A stretch of 64,000 nucleotides of DNA from Fragilaria crotonensis. Its lineage: Eukaryota; Bacillariophyta; Fragilariophyceae; Fragilariales; Fragilariaceae. This document shows positions 10,424-21,560 of the stretch, piece after piece. Below the pieces are notes generated by a model. The model was not told the DNA's origin and did no database searches. It worked only from the letters and a program-made list of their open reading frames with translations. How positions within the stretch are numbered: the stretch's first letter is position 1; each line of letters starts with the position of its first letter. The stretch covers positions 32,126-96,125 of the forward strand of contig JAKSYS010000173.1 of NCBI GenBank assembly GCA_022925895.1, in the 5' to 3' direction. Made by a program: the position numbers and the translations under genes.

Positions 10424-12392
10424 GTGGGAAAGTTCGTAGAAGGGTTGGCTTGGGAGGTGACTTGAGGTTTGCCTCCACCGTTGTTGCTTGTTTGAGTTGG
10501 TAGTGGTTGCCATGCGTTCATGTTTGCGAGGTTTGTGATAAAAGCCATGTTTGTCTGGGCGTTTGCCGTGATGTGAATGACGTCGGGGAGATCTGAGATG
10601 CTGGCCCTGAAGCGGGCTTCCCGGTGTTGTGTTGGGTTTAATCTGGCTTTGTATTCTTTGTACTGGGACTTGATATGGTCGTAGTATGGGCTAGGGACGA
10701 GAAGGTTTGCTTTTGGTCATGTCCTCCGTTTACGACGTCGCAGAGAGCTGGTGAGTTGTCATTTGCCACTAATTGTGCTGCCCATTCCCGTGTGGATCGT
10801 TCAATAGATGTACCGTCAGGAAAAGTTTCTTTTCGAATGCGATCCAGATTCGATACGTGTGGGAAGAGTGAGAGTGCTCTAAGGGATTTGGTGTATCGCT
10901 CGTGGAATTCGAATTGTTGTTTGATTTGTTCATCGGTCATTGATCCCAAGGAGTACCTGGGCAGGAATAGCGCCGTTTTGTTGCCTGTGAGATATTGAGT
11001 GAGGGCGTGACAGAGGGATGTTGCATGGCGTTCTCCGCATTTGACTCCGATGTGATTTATTTCTTGGTCCATCGGGGTTGTTCTCAGTCGGATGAGATCA
11101 AAGAAGGGGGTGTTGTCGGGTAGTTGGTTTGTCAGATGTTGTAGGTAGTATAACTGGTTTGTCGTGTTCGGAGCTTTGAGTAGAATGTATCCGACTGTGA
11201 CCATGTTGCCGCTGTCACATGTTGAGTTGGAGATCGAGACGTTGAAGTGATGGCTTTTCATTAATTGTTGAGTGTTTTGTTTAAATTTCCAATTCGATGG
11301 GTTGCCGGAGAATCGAAGCGTAAGCCAAAGATAAGTAGTGAGGTTGCTTTGAGGAAGGAGATTTTGGTGAGAGAAATTGTTTGAGTTCATCGAGTTGGAG
11401 AGTAGATACCGGTTTTGTGGTTTGTGGGGCGTTACTTTTCCATGGATAAAAAGACCATCTTCGTCCTCAAAGGCGTGAGTAATCAGTTGATGTATTTCGT
11501 AGATGAGTTCGTCTTCGTTTTCTTCTAATCGGGCGAGATAGTTTTTACTGAGTTTCCATTTGATTGTAATGCGATGAGTGCCGTCGTTGATCTTTTTGTT
11601 TGGATGAGGGATGTATGTATTGACCGGGTTCTGGTGGACTCTCGTTCCTGGTGTTGTACCTGCGTCGCTTGGTGGGTTGATGCTAGTGCTTTGATCTTTC
11701 GGGGTGGTCTGGGCTGCCCATGCGGGTGTGTTGCCAGTGGATGTTCGGTTGTTTAGCCAGGTCGAGAATTCATTGTTTGTTGTAGTTGATGTATTTTCTT
11801 CGTCAGTGTGTCGTTCTTCAGTTTGGTTGACTGTGGTTGGTTTCATGCTTGTACGTGGAGTGTCATTCTCTGGGAGATTGAATCCTGGGGCGATGTTGGT
11901 GTATGGGTTTTGATTCGCAGCTCTGGTTAGTGAGGAAACACGTTTTTTTGTTGCTTTGGCTTTTCCCGCCGAGATGACTTCAGTCCATTGGTCGTCTTCA
12001 ATTTCCATTGGGGTGTGAGTTTGCTGGGTCTGTTTCCACGAGGTTATGGTGGTGTCTATGGTCAATAGCTGAGGTGCGTTGTTGATGAGGTATGGTTGTG
12101 ACACTTGAGTGGCCCATGCGTTGAGTTTGGTTGGTATGTCGATGTCGCGGTCAATATGGTATAGGTAGTTGTACCAGATTATGCTATGCATCTTGGTTGG
12201 GTTCACTTCGCGGGCGCTCCACTCGAGATCGAAGAAAGCTCCATCGTCAATTGCGAAATATCCGAGTGTGACGTACTTCTGCCACTTGGCTGGACTACTG
12301 ATTTGCTGGTAGAGTGCGTCGTTTGCACGTCGGCGGTAGATGGAATCGCTCAAAGTTTGATCGATTGGTTTAAAAACTGGAGGGTCCATCAA
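10424..12392 (-). pseudogene. LINE A ORF1, N-terminal two thirds
   Basis: Starts at the ATG at 12392. Blocks match LINE B ORF1: IIWYNYLYHIDRDIDIP (about residue 70), the NDGTHRITIKWK block, GYILLKAPNTT, TPFFDLI, TPMDQEINHIGVKCG, FPDGTSIERSTREWA and DVVNGGHDQK. A single-base deletion near 10720 ends the long frame. The alternate frame then continues with matching sequence to the LINE B insertion point and onward at 1415. Identity to LINE B is clearly partial, so A and B are different subfamilies. Likely an RNA-binding nucleocapsid-like protein by position. Confidence 0.78.
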
Positions 12393-12529
12393 TCGGTACG
12401 GTCGAACTTGAACATGGGTTTGGAGAGATCGGGTGGTTTGTTTGGATCGGGTAGAAACGTTGATGCCGTTCCGACGTTCATGGTGGTGGTTGCACAGGAC
12501 AACTTCCTACTGAGTTACGTATAAAACGG

Positions 12530-12544
12530 TCGACGGACAGACTG
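12530..12544 (-). promoter_or_regulatory. Conserved 5' motif of LINE A, possible internal promoter element
   Basis: CAGTCTGTCCGTCG starts 31 nt inside the 5' end at 12575, as in LINE B. Confidence 0.5.
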
Positions 12545-12575
12545 GTATGTACGTATCTAGATTTTAGAAATTGTG

Positions 12576-13317
12576 TCAGATCGCGTGTTTGAAGTGAAAC
12601 GGCTTTCTGGCAAATTTGCCACTGACACAGCATACGGGAAGCTCAAGTCCCTTCATGGTAATGTTGGTTGCCAGGTTTACTCACACAAATGTGGATTCAA
12701 AGTTGCCTCCCCTATGATGAAGGTTGACGGCAACCATGTTGGAGATTCACTTACTCAATTCATCAGTGATTTTGGAGTACCGGCTCAGTTGACTTTTGAC
12801 GGCGCTTCCGTGCAAACTGGACCAAAAACACGGTTCATGGATGCCATTAGACGTTACGAAATCCATGTGTCAGGTCCGAGACGACCCAATGAAAATCCGG
12901 CGGAACAGAGTATCCACGAGATCAAAAAGAGATGGTACCGGATTATGTTGAAGAAAAAGTACCACCAAGATTATGGGACTACGGATTTGTTTGGGTCTGC
13001 GAGACTGAGAATTTATGTTCCAACTTCCAGATATTTCAGAGTACCTTGATTTCGAATTCTATGACTGGGTTACTTTCCGCAGCAATGCCGGCTTGGGTGA
13101 AGTCCAACTTGGGCGTTGGCTCGGTGTGCCTCACCGGGTTGGGCGTTGGATGTCCTATTGGATTCTACCCGACAGCGCAAGAATCCCAGTTTCGGCCACT
13201 ACCGTCCAGAGATTGACGAACGATGAGCGTTCCACAGATGATATGAAGCAACAAATGAACAAATACGAAGGCAGAGAAAGTGAAATCTACTTTTGAGGCT
13301 CGGTCATCAGACATCGC
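12576..13317 (+). pseudogene. Copia integrase core and C-terminal part, frameshifted
   Basis: Resumes directly after LINE A. The stretch FGVPAQLTFDGASVQTG carries the second catalytic Asp region, and NENPAEQSIHEIKKRWYR carries the catalytic-Glu helix of the rve integrase core. After a frameshift near 12960 the frames carry RLWDYGFVW, then SEYLDFEFYDWV and LGRWLGVPHRVGRWMSYW, which are typical of diatom Copia integrase C-termini. The enzyme would insert cDNA into the host genome. The N-terminal HHCC region is not in the window. Confidence 0.82.
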
Positions 13318-14613
13318 AAATGCAATACGAGGTGTTGACTCAAGTAAGATCATCGATCACAAAAATGAAGATGAGACCTTCAGTGAGTTCACAAGGGTGA
13401 TTGACGATGCAATGCTCCCGCATGCTGAAGACGAGATTAACGACAACAAAGGACTAGGGAAGTCAAAAGCAATCAGTATATTGGCATGGAATTGGCTCTC
13501 CTAGAGGTGATGACTGTACGATGGTGCATGTGAAGGTGATCAAGCGTCTTAGGGATGACAAAGGAAATCCCGTTGGTACGGCGAACGTCAACATATTACT
13601 TGATTCCCGAGCATATGAGGTTGAATTCATTAATGGACATGTCGAGGAGCTCACTGCAAATATCATTGCAGAGAATCTCATTGCACAGGTAGATGATGAG
13701 GGTTGCCGACAAATGATGTTGGAGGAAATACTGGATCATCGTACTACTTCGGAGGCCATCCCGAAGAGTCAGGGGACATATGTCAATCATTACGGTGTCA
13801 AGCGTCAGAAACAGACAACCCGAGGATGGGAATTGTTAATTCAGTGGAAAGACGGATCCGCGGACTGGGTTACTCTGAAAGATTTCAAAGAATCTTATCC
13901 CGTTGAGTTGGCCCTGTATGCGGTTGACCAAGGAACTGACGATGAACCTGCATTCGCGTGGTGGGTCTCCTACGTGTTAAAGAATCAGAAACGTATACTC
14001 CAGAAAGTGAAAGCAAAATCAAAGTACTGGTCACGTACGCACAAATACGGCGAGCGTGTACCAAAGAACATCAAGGAGGCGATAGAGATCGATAAGGAGA
14101 ACGGGAATACCCTTTGGATGGACGCGGGAAAATTAGAAATGAGTAACGTGCGCGTCGCATTTGAATGGTTTGATGGCGACCCAAGTACTCTAATCGGATA
14201 CACACAGATAACAGGGCATTTGGTCTTCAATGTGAAACTTGGAGAAAATTTCAGGCGCAAGGCAAGGTACTGTGCAGATGGACACAAGACGGGAGCACCT
14301 GCGTCGGTAACGTATAATACGGTAGTATCCCGAGATTCTGTCCGCATCTTGTTGACCATTGCTGCCCTGAATGATCTGAATGTTTTAGGAGCTGACGTGC
14401 AGAACGCATTTTTAACAGCACCCAACAAAGAAAAATGCTGGATGATCGCCGGACCCGAGTCTGGACCTGATGAAGGGAAGACTTTCCTGGTGGTTAAGGC
14501 ACTCTACGGGTTGAAGTCAGCGAGCTTCAGCTTCCGTTCTTATATGGCAGAGAAGCTTGTCGATCTTGGATTCCAATCTTCCTTGGCTGATCCTGATGTT
14601 TGGTTAAGAGCTG
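13318..14613 (+). pseudogene. Copia linker, chromodomain-like region and N-terminal RT
   Basis: One long frame from 13521. A block near 13780-13920 (GWELLIQWKDGSADWVTLKD) fits a chromodomain-like fold that may guide integration to chromatin. RT of the Pfam RVT_2 type begins near 14090 and includes GHLVFNVKLGENFRRKARY, the first catalytic Asp region (LGADVQNAFLTAP) and ALYGLKSA. It breaks off after PDVWLRA, where a TIR element has inserted. The YVDD motif follows the insertion at 15994. Confidence 0.85.
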
Positions 14614-14819
14614 CATCACAAGGTGGCAAAAAGTGAGTTGATATAGTTGTAGTCAATAATGACTGTTTATGGTTAAAATTATGGCCCCTTTCAACATTAA
14701 AAAGTGATATCTACGCATAAATAATTTGTATTGAGATTTAAATGTATTAAAATCAGAGTATTTAATGAGTTGGTGATTGAATTGATGGTTTATCAAACTA
14801 TGACAAATGTATATTTTTA

Positions 14820-15010
14820 GGAGTCAACAAATCAGTGGGTTCCATAAATTTATTTCTGCTGGAGTCAACAAATTGTTGGATCCCGTAATTATATTTCTGC
14901 TGGACTCAACAAAAGGGTGAATCCCATTAATTAATAATCAACAAATGGTGGATTCCATAATTTGTTTCTACTGCTGGAGTCAACAAAACCATAAATTTAT
15001 TTCTGCAGTA
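14820..15010. repeat. Imperfect ~50-60 bp tandem repeat inside the TIR element
   Basis: About four degenerate copies, each containing GAGTCAACAAA, a GGATTCCATAA-like segment and TTTATTTCTGCTG. Confidence 0.65.
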
Positions 15011-15589
15011 ACAACCGTTTTCAAGAGATGAATTTGGTGTTTCACATCACTATTAAAATTCATTTATAACAAAAAGGTTAACAACAAGGTACTGACAATG
15101 GCTGGTATTCAAAGATTTACTATTCCAGCTCCATCTGGTTTGAAATTGAAAAAAACCGCCAGAAATTGTGCGTGTAGGAGGACCACTGTACATCTCTACA
15201 GGAATTCAAAGTGCTGATTCTCCCGGACGACTGGTTTCAAATAAGAAATGTACTAAGTGTACGTGTAGCACAACACAACAGCAATGACAAGACTGACCAA
15301 GAAAACGACGACAAAGTAATCATCGAATGCCAAAAGCACCAACATTCGAGGATTGCCGTGTCGTTGTTCGGTTTATAACAACATTGTCATGGTCATTACA
15401 ATGCAAATGCAGCCAGGCAACAAGGATTGACTCAAGTCAGGTGCCATCAGGGTTGAGTCAAAAAGTGTTGAATTGTTTGGGGTGCAGCATTGTGTATTTT
15501 GGATGAGGGAGAAAAGGAGGAGCCTCGATTTGGTTCGAAGCTTGAATGGATCAGAGCGTGAATATACTTAGAGTTTTAGGCGTGTTTTG

Positions 15590-15790
15590 AATTTAAATTG
15601 TCGTAGCACATAATTTAAACAATGGTCACACAATCCACATGCTGGTATAAATCAACCAACATGTGATGTATTAAAAATGAGTGTGTATGTACTTGAAGTT
15701 TAAGCCTGTTTTGACTTTATAATTGTCATTGTATTCAATTTTAACATTGTAATTACAATCCACATGGTGATATAAATCAACAAAGCAAGG
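15590..15790. repeat. Diverged direct repeat of ~80 bp inside the TIR element
   Basis: Two copies (about 15590-15660 and 15715-15790) share a GTTTTGA...TTTA...AATTGTC start and a CAATCCACATG...TATAAATCAAC end. Confidence 0.5.
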
Positions 15791-15948
15791 GACAAATGTT
15801 AAACTATTAAAATGTAATATGAATATTAACGATGAATAATCAAACTAAATGTTGTTAACAATTTTATTTGGTGAATAGTCCCCGTCCACTCACAATATAT
15901 ATTGAATGCAATTTATTTTTAAAAGTCACCAAAAACCACCTTGTGATG

Positions 15949-17215
15949 TGCAACTAGTACGATGGGGAACAGTACTATGAGTATGTACTCATGTATGTCG
16001 ATGATATATTGGCAATCTCTTGCGATGCCGCAGCCATTCTCAAGGACGTACAGTCCACATTCAAACTCAAGAATGATAAGATTGAGCTTCCGGAGTTTTA
16101 TCTCGGAGCCTAACTACAAGAGAAGTCCATTAATAACATCAAATGTTGGACGGTATCGAGTCACGATTATGTCAAAGCAGCCATCCAGAACGTACAAGAA
16201 GCAATCAAAGATACATCACGTAAGCTAGTACCTAAGAAGCACGTAGAGACTCCGATGTCAGCATCGTATGTCCCGGAATTTGGACGTTACTGAAGAATTG
16301 AATGAGAAGGACACTACGTTTTTCCAAGAATTAATCGGCGTTCTCCGATGGGCAACGGAAATTGGACGCGTCGACATCCTCTTGGAAGTTTCGTTATTGT
16401 CACAGTACCAAGCCAATCCGCGTGAAGGACACTTGGAGCAGTTACTACATATTTTTGGATATTTGCATCGACACGCAAAGGTCACATTGTATCTATCTCC
16501 CGAGCTGCCGATGATCGATTATAGAGAATTCCGAACGAACGAGGATGACTTTGCAGAAGTTTATAGGGATGCCGAGGAGGCAATGCCCCATCGCAAGCCC
16601 ATTCCTCGTGGACGCAGTGTGACTACGACGGCATACGTCGACGCTTCTCATGGGGCCAACAAGGTGACACGACGATCACATACGGGTTATATCCTTTTCT
16701 TATTTGCGCTCCAATTGTGTGGTATGGCAAGAAGCAACAGACAGTGGACACAAGTGCTTTCTCTGCGGAGTTCATTGCAATGAAGATTTGTTTAGAGGCA
16801 ATCAAACATTTGCGATTTAAGTTAGGTTGTTTCGGTGTTCCTCTACCTAAAGGCGAGCCAACACACGTATTCTGTGACAATGAGAGCGTCGTAAAAAATA
16901 CTTCAAATGTGGAATCTACGTTAAACAAGAAGCATTCCTCCGTGGCATATCATTTTTGCCAATGGTAAGTTGCTGCAGGTGTCATCTCAGTCACTCATAT
17001 CTGTTCGGAGTACAATTTGGCTGACTTTTTGTTTGGTGAATGGATGTATTGAGAACTTCTGTCGAATTGAGTTCATGAGGCCCATTGTACCCAATTCGAG
17101 GGGACCAAGTATAAATTATGGCATGATACGGTCTTACCGTACTGTCATATTCGCATTGCGGATGTCAGCATCTTTTCATACGATTGCACGTTCCATGATC
17201 TATTAGTGGGCAATC
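15949..17215 (+). pseudogene. Copia RT palm (YVDD) and RNase H, frameshifted
   Basis: Coding resumes at 15958 with YDGEQYYEYVLM and the catalytic YVDD at 15994-16005. A stop codon near 16110 interrupts the RT. The frame at 16268-16783 has TTFFQELIGVLRWATEIGR and the RNase H motif TAYVDASHG (catalytic Asp near 16640). After a shift, KQQTVDTSAFSAEFIAMK (catalytic Glu) and HVFCDNESVVKN (catalytic Asp near 16880) complete the domain. The last recognisable part is NLADFLFGEW with a short tail to about 17206. At least three frame changes make it a pseudogene. Confidence 0.85.
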
Positions 17216-17433
17216 CGAACTGAATGCATAGTATAGACATATAATTCTTCTTTTAATCTAATCTTTGTAAGTTGGATCAACCTTGTCAATGTTATCACAG
17301 CTACTTTTACTTGATAACTGGTTTTGGCTGAAGTCTTGGAAAAAAATCTCTCGGGGTATATGAAGCTAGTCTTCTTGTGTACCCCGTCGTTTCTGCGTAT
17401 TATATATTATATCCTACTATATTATAAATTAAT

Positions 17434-17439
17434 TGTGTG

Positions 17440-17471
<32 letters not shown>

Positions 17472-17475
17472 TGCG
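17434..17475. repeat. (GT)n then (GCGT)n microsatellite
   Basis: Uninterrupted GT repeat changing to GCGT repeats. Confidence 0.95.
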
Positions 17476-17695
17476 TCTGTTACGGAGTATGACCACTCTG
17501 GGGTACTGGATCAAATGAATACTGTCTGAATTTTTTCACTGTGCGCAATACGCAGTACAGTGGTCTCATACTCGGAGTATATGTCATACATGCATACTGG
17601 AGTACTCCGTAAGCGATGTCGGTAAGATTTGCATATACGTAGTTGCGTCAGTGCGTGCGTCTGTTACGGAGTATGATCACTCTGGGGTACTGCAC
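17463..17695. repeat. Direct repeat of ~42 bp, two copies
   Basis: Copies at about 17463-17502 and 17651-17690 share GTGCGTGCGTCTGTTACGG, then AGTATGA and ACTCTGGGGTACTG, with one mismatch. Confidence 0.8.
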
Positions 17696-18519
17696 TACTT
17701 GCGTATAGTACTGAACTGTACAAACAGTAACTACGGAGCTTCGCCAGGGTTGAGTACTGAAAGTAAACAGTAACAGTAAAAGTAGTGGTACGGAGTACGA
17801 CCAGGTTGGGGGTACTGTACGTCCAGTTTCCTGTAGTATAATAAAATAACTCAGATATTGTCGTACTTGTACTGTATTTTCAAAAGTAATCGTATATATC
17901 TATTTTTTTTAATCCACGTAATGACGTAGCAATTGCGGTAGAAAAGTACATGGTACAAATTTTTCAGTAGAAACCTACACGGAAGAAATGTTTCACTGTG
18001 TACAGCAATGTATATTGTATAACGTGGTACGAATCGTTGTGTAGAAAGGACAACAATTTTATGTACAAGTACTCCGTTAATGCCATATCCAGTTTGTTCG
18101 ATCTGTCTAGAAATACTGGAAAATGTATTTTGAATTCCAGATTCCAATGCTCAGCAATGTTTATCTTACATACAATGCAGCGACATTTCACAGGTAGACC
18201 GATACTACTGGGACATCCGGAAAACCGGGTGGTCGAGGACGTGGAGGACATAATTATGGAGCAATGCAATCAAATGACCGAAATATTAGAACTCTAGAAA
18301 AGAGCTCGAAAAATAATGCATCGCATTTGGATGGAAGATAGAGAACAGACACGCTGACAAAGAACGTTATAGACGTATACAAACACGAACAGTATTTGAA
18401 ATCAATCGATGGAAAACGGTTAATTAAATTAGGAATCATTGCAATGTAGGCTGGCGCGCGAAGAGCTAGGCAGGCGAGTAATTGTTGATTCATCGGTCGG
18501 CCGACGCGCAACGGCAAAA

Positions 18520-18870
18520 AGTTCAATAAAAATCCCGGTTCATTATTTCGGTTCATAAAGAATCCCGGTTCATTGTTCCGGTTCATTAAGTATCCCGGTT
18601 CATTTTTCCGGTTCATTGAGAATCCCGATTCATTTTCTCGGTCATTTAGAATACGGTTATTTTCCTCGGTTAATTAAGAATCCCGATTCATTTCTTTGGT
18701 CATACGGAGCCCCGGTTCAATAACTGTATTCTTAAGAAATCAGGTTCATAAAACCGTGTTCATTAAAAATCTGGTTCATCAAAATCGGTTCATTAAAAAT
18801 CTGGTTCATCATAATCGGTTCATCGGAAATCTGGTTCATCGAAATCGGTTCAATGGAAATCGTGTTCAGA
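18520..18870. repeat. Two adjacent 30-bp minisatellites
   Basis: At 18525-18720 the unit is close to AATCCCGGTTCATT...CCGGTTCATTAAG. At 18735-18870 the unit is close to ATCTGGTTCATCAAAATCGG. Both have a 30-bp period and share GGTTCATT, suggesting one origin. Frames across them encode repeats only. Confidence 0.8.
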
Positions 18871-19483
18871 GCGATGTCCATACATCCAAACTTGAGCTTG
18901 CGGCCGGCCGGCGCAGAAGGAATATTGGCGCCTTCCATCATGATATGGCGTTACATGATCGTTATAAATATCCACGAATCCCGTGAACGACATAATTTTT
19001 TTGTTCAGGTGTCTGTGCCTAAGATTTATTTTGGGACAAAACAATTCGTATGAGCTCTGCCTGGCAGTACAGTACTTCTGTACGGGTTCCGCCATGCTCC
19101 CAACAAGAATCACTCGTATTCCCAAAAACTTGAAATGTTAAAAAGTGTTAAACCGGAATTCCGGATGTCCCTGAAACAACCACACTATCAGTACAACAAT
19201 AAACTCCGCCAGTAGCCGAGATTAAACTGAAGACTGTGAACATCCCCACAAAATCAACGCAGCCTTGGGCCGCACATATCCAGTCTGGTTCACAATAAAC
19301 AAACTCGAGAGGAAAGATTCGAGGCCGACTTGCTCACATGGTTTTATTCTATGAAGCGACTAGAAAGGACGCGGTAATGCGGCAGCAGGTTTCTGGCTGA
19401 CTGCTCATTATGTAAATGCAGTCTTTTCTCGTCAGAGAAACCAAAGATCTTCTCCGAGAAAAGCTCTTCCGCTTCTTTATATT
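18871..19483. other. Intergenic, nothing recognised
   Basis: No supported gene or repeat beyond ordinary complexity. A short frame at 19416-19607 may be part of the N-terminus of the gene that follows, but I cannot support it. Confidence 0.35.
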
Positions 19484-21560
19484 GTGCACCAAGAGGTCAG
19501 CAGAACATGCCTGCATTCGTTATTGCCTCCGAAAACGGGCTTCAAGGCGACGGGCGTGTCCGTTACAGTTCCCGACTATGATGTGTGTCGCCTCTCTTAC
19601 TACTTGAAGTGCGGAACGGTCAGCTGCGGTCTCGATATCATCGTTGACGAGCTTGTCGATTTCAAGAACGCTCATAAACTTCCAGAAGCACGTCAAGATG
19701 CGATCTTCAGGCTTGCATACGACGACTTTGACCTGGAGAAGCTAGGAAATGTCACAATCTTTCTTGATGATGAGAACCAACTACTCCCCAAAGGCACAAG
19801 GAATGAGTTCTACGAAGTCTCGACAGTGTCAAACATTCTAGCCATTCAGGAAGATGCCATCCTTGGTGGCCAGCATAAGCAGATTCGCAAGATCATGGTT
19901 TGCGACAAAGACTGGCTCGAGAAGTACTACGTCAAGCCCTTACAGAATACTCTGGCCGTTTGATTCGTATTTTTTCAGGTGGGACATCCACGTCTGAAAT
20001 TGCGAACATTGGCGCGCTCCTCGTCGGCGCCATTCTGAAAGACGACGATGACAAAAGCAATGATCACTGCGATCACTGCAAGGAGGTTCTGGAGAATGCG
20101 CCTGCAAAAGCGGCTGCGCAGTCAAGTCTTCCACCAAGTGCAGTGCATCCAGGAAACATTGTTCGCATTGCAAGGGCCTGGATGGCATATGCTGCTGCAA
20201 CGAAGGCTGCCCAGCCAAGGCCGAGAGCTTGTGCAAGGTCGTGCATTCTCGTATCATCTGTGATTCCTGCAATACTCTCCCCATCGAAGGTGCCCGATAC
20301 AAGTGTAGCACGTGCCCAAACTACGACCTCTGCGAGAAGTGGTACAACAGCGGCGCGCACAACAAGACCCATGCGTTCGAAAGGTACGCAATAGTCGGGT
20401 CCCCTGCGTGCTTTCTACTCCCACGCGAGGAACCCGTCACGCCCAAACACTGCTCGCATTGCAGTGGAGCAGACGGAAAGTGCATGTGCACCCAAGGCTG
20501 CCCAGCCAAGGCCGAGAGCTTGTGCAAGGTCGTGCATTCACGTATCATCTGTGATTTCTGCAATTCTCTCCCCATCGAAGGCGCCCGATACAAGTGCAAC
20601 ACGTGCTCAAACTACGACCTCTGCGAGAAGTGCTACAACAGCGGCGCGCACAACAAGACCCATGCCTTCGAAAGGTACGCAAGAGTCGGGTCCACTGCGT
20701 GCTTTCTACTCCCGCGCGAGGAACCCGTCACGCACAAACACTGCTCGCATTGCAGTGGAGCAGACGGAAAGTGCATGTGCACCCAAGGCTGCACTGCCAA
20801 CGCTGAGACCAAGTGCACTGTGGTACATGATGCCACGTGCCGTGCTTGCCAACAGATCGGCATTCGAGGACCTTGCTACAAGTGTGAGGAGTGCTGGGAT
20901 ATTCATCTCTGCCAAAAGTGCTACGATGCTGATGAGCACGTCCTTACGCATTCCTTCCAGCGGATTGCTCGCGTTGGATCACGACCCATTTCAATGGTTC
21001 CTCGCTCTGGTCCGGAAGTTTCCAAGGCGAAACCTAGCCCTCCCGAAGCGAAGCCAACTTTTGCGACGGCAAGGGATGACGTTCCGATCGCGAAAGCTGT
21101 CCGCGTCGAAGTCAGTTCCTTCGAGAAAGGACAGATGGTTACTATGATGAACATGTCTTCAAACCCAGACATGAATGGCACCAGCGCTGTGGTTCTCAAT
21201 GTCGTTGGAGACCGCGTCATCGTTGAAGTTCCTAGTCTCTCCAAGAAGAAGATTACAGTCAGGCCCGAGAATCTGCAGCTTTCCTACACGCCCTTCGCAG
21301 TGGGAAGTTTGGTCGAGCTCAAGGACCTTGCCAAAGCGGAAATGAATGGCTTAGTGGCTGTCGTCGTGGAGGCTGGTGTTGGCTCCGACTACCGCCTTCA
21401 AGTGAAACTGTTGGACGATGAGAACCGTATCCTCCGCATCAAGCCTGACAGCCTTAAAATCGTCGAAGATTTTTCTGAGAATTTAACCGACCAGTCCAAA
21501 ACCAATCTACGTCTGCACACTTTCACAAAAATTAGCCCATTCATCAGAGTTCTGTCTTGA
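19484..21560 (+). CDS. ZZ-type zinc-finger protein with SH3-like tail; two frameshifts
   Basis: The segments 19484-19963, about 19940-20080 and 20080-21560 look like one gene. The N-terminal ~160 residues are unrecognised. A Cys-rich region follows, with three ZZ-like fingers separated by Cys-rich linkers ([14 protein letters not shown]). Finger 1 (CDSC, KCSTC, LCEKW, HNKTH, near 20270-20390) has Trp where finger 2 has Cys (LCEKC). Fingers 1 and 2 are near-identical duplicates; finger 3 is more diverged. The C-terminus has two SH3-like repeats, each starting with a GxxV strand and ending KxENL or KPDSL (about 21120-21290 and 21300-21465). ZZ fingers usually bind proteins, often histone tails or N-degrons. 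Frame breaks near 19940 and 20080 mean decay or sequencing indels; a 21-nt intron is too short to explain the first. Confidence 0.65.

Larger units (their letters stand above)
10424..12575 (-). mobile_element. LINE A, 5' segment inserted in a Copia element
   Basis: The 5' end is at 12575. It begins CACAATTTCTA like LINE B and has CAGTCTGTCCGTCG at the same spacing. Immediately to the right, Copia integrase coding resumes on the plus strand. LINE A thus entered the Copia element and was later split by LINE B. Its own target duplication should start TCAGATCGCG (12576) and recur left of the window. Confidence 0.85.
14614..15948. mobile_element. Non-autonomous TIR element inserted in the Copia RT
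   Basis: About 1.33 kb with perfect 13-bp terminal inverted repeats (CATCACAAGGTGG at 14614-14626 and its complement at 15936-15948). The similarity extends weakly inward. The flanks share TG or TGCA, depending on the exact cut. Removing the element joins the two RT halves to a sequence like other diatom Copia RTs, apart from one missing base. No long coding frame is present. The interior is AT-rich with short repeats. The superfamily is unknown. Confidence 0.72.
12576..17215 (+). mobile_element. Copia-type LTR retrotransposon (CoDi-like), 3' half
   Basis: Integrase, chromodomain-like, reverse transcriptase and RNase H regions follow in Ty1/Copia order. The 5' LTR, gag, protease and the start of integrase lie beyond LINE A, off the left edge. 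Several frameshifts, an in-frame stop near 16110 and a 1.3-kb insertion show that it is dead. The 3' LTR must lie to the right of about 17215, but I cannot fix its borders without the 5' LTR. Confidence 0.85.
17216..18519. other. Copia 3' flank, probably containing the LTR; no gene seen
   Basis: AT-rich sequence after the polyprotein with many CGGAGTAC-like words. It probably includes the Copia 3' LTR, but no border is definable. Short frames (for example 17998-18297) have no recognisable similarity. Confidence 0.4.

Noticed and set aside
14634-15957. A GT-AG intron in the Copia RT (GTGAGT donor, CTAG acceptor)
   Set aside because: Splicing these sites gives the wrong frame, and the segment has 13-bp inverted ends, so a transposon insertion explains it better.
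17998-18297. A plus-strand frame of 99 codons in the Copia 3' flank
   Set aside because: No motif, AT-rich, adjacent to a probable LTR; not supportable as a gene.
19943-19980. Short intron joining the two parts of the ZZ gene
   Set aside because: The only GT-AG pair would give about 21 nt, too short, and the wrong frame; a single-base shift joins the parts directly.
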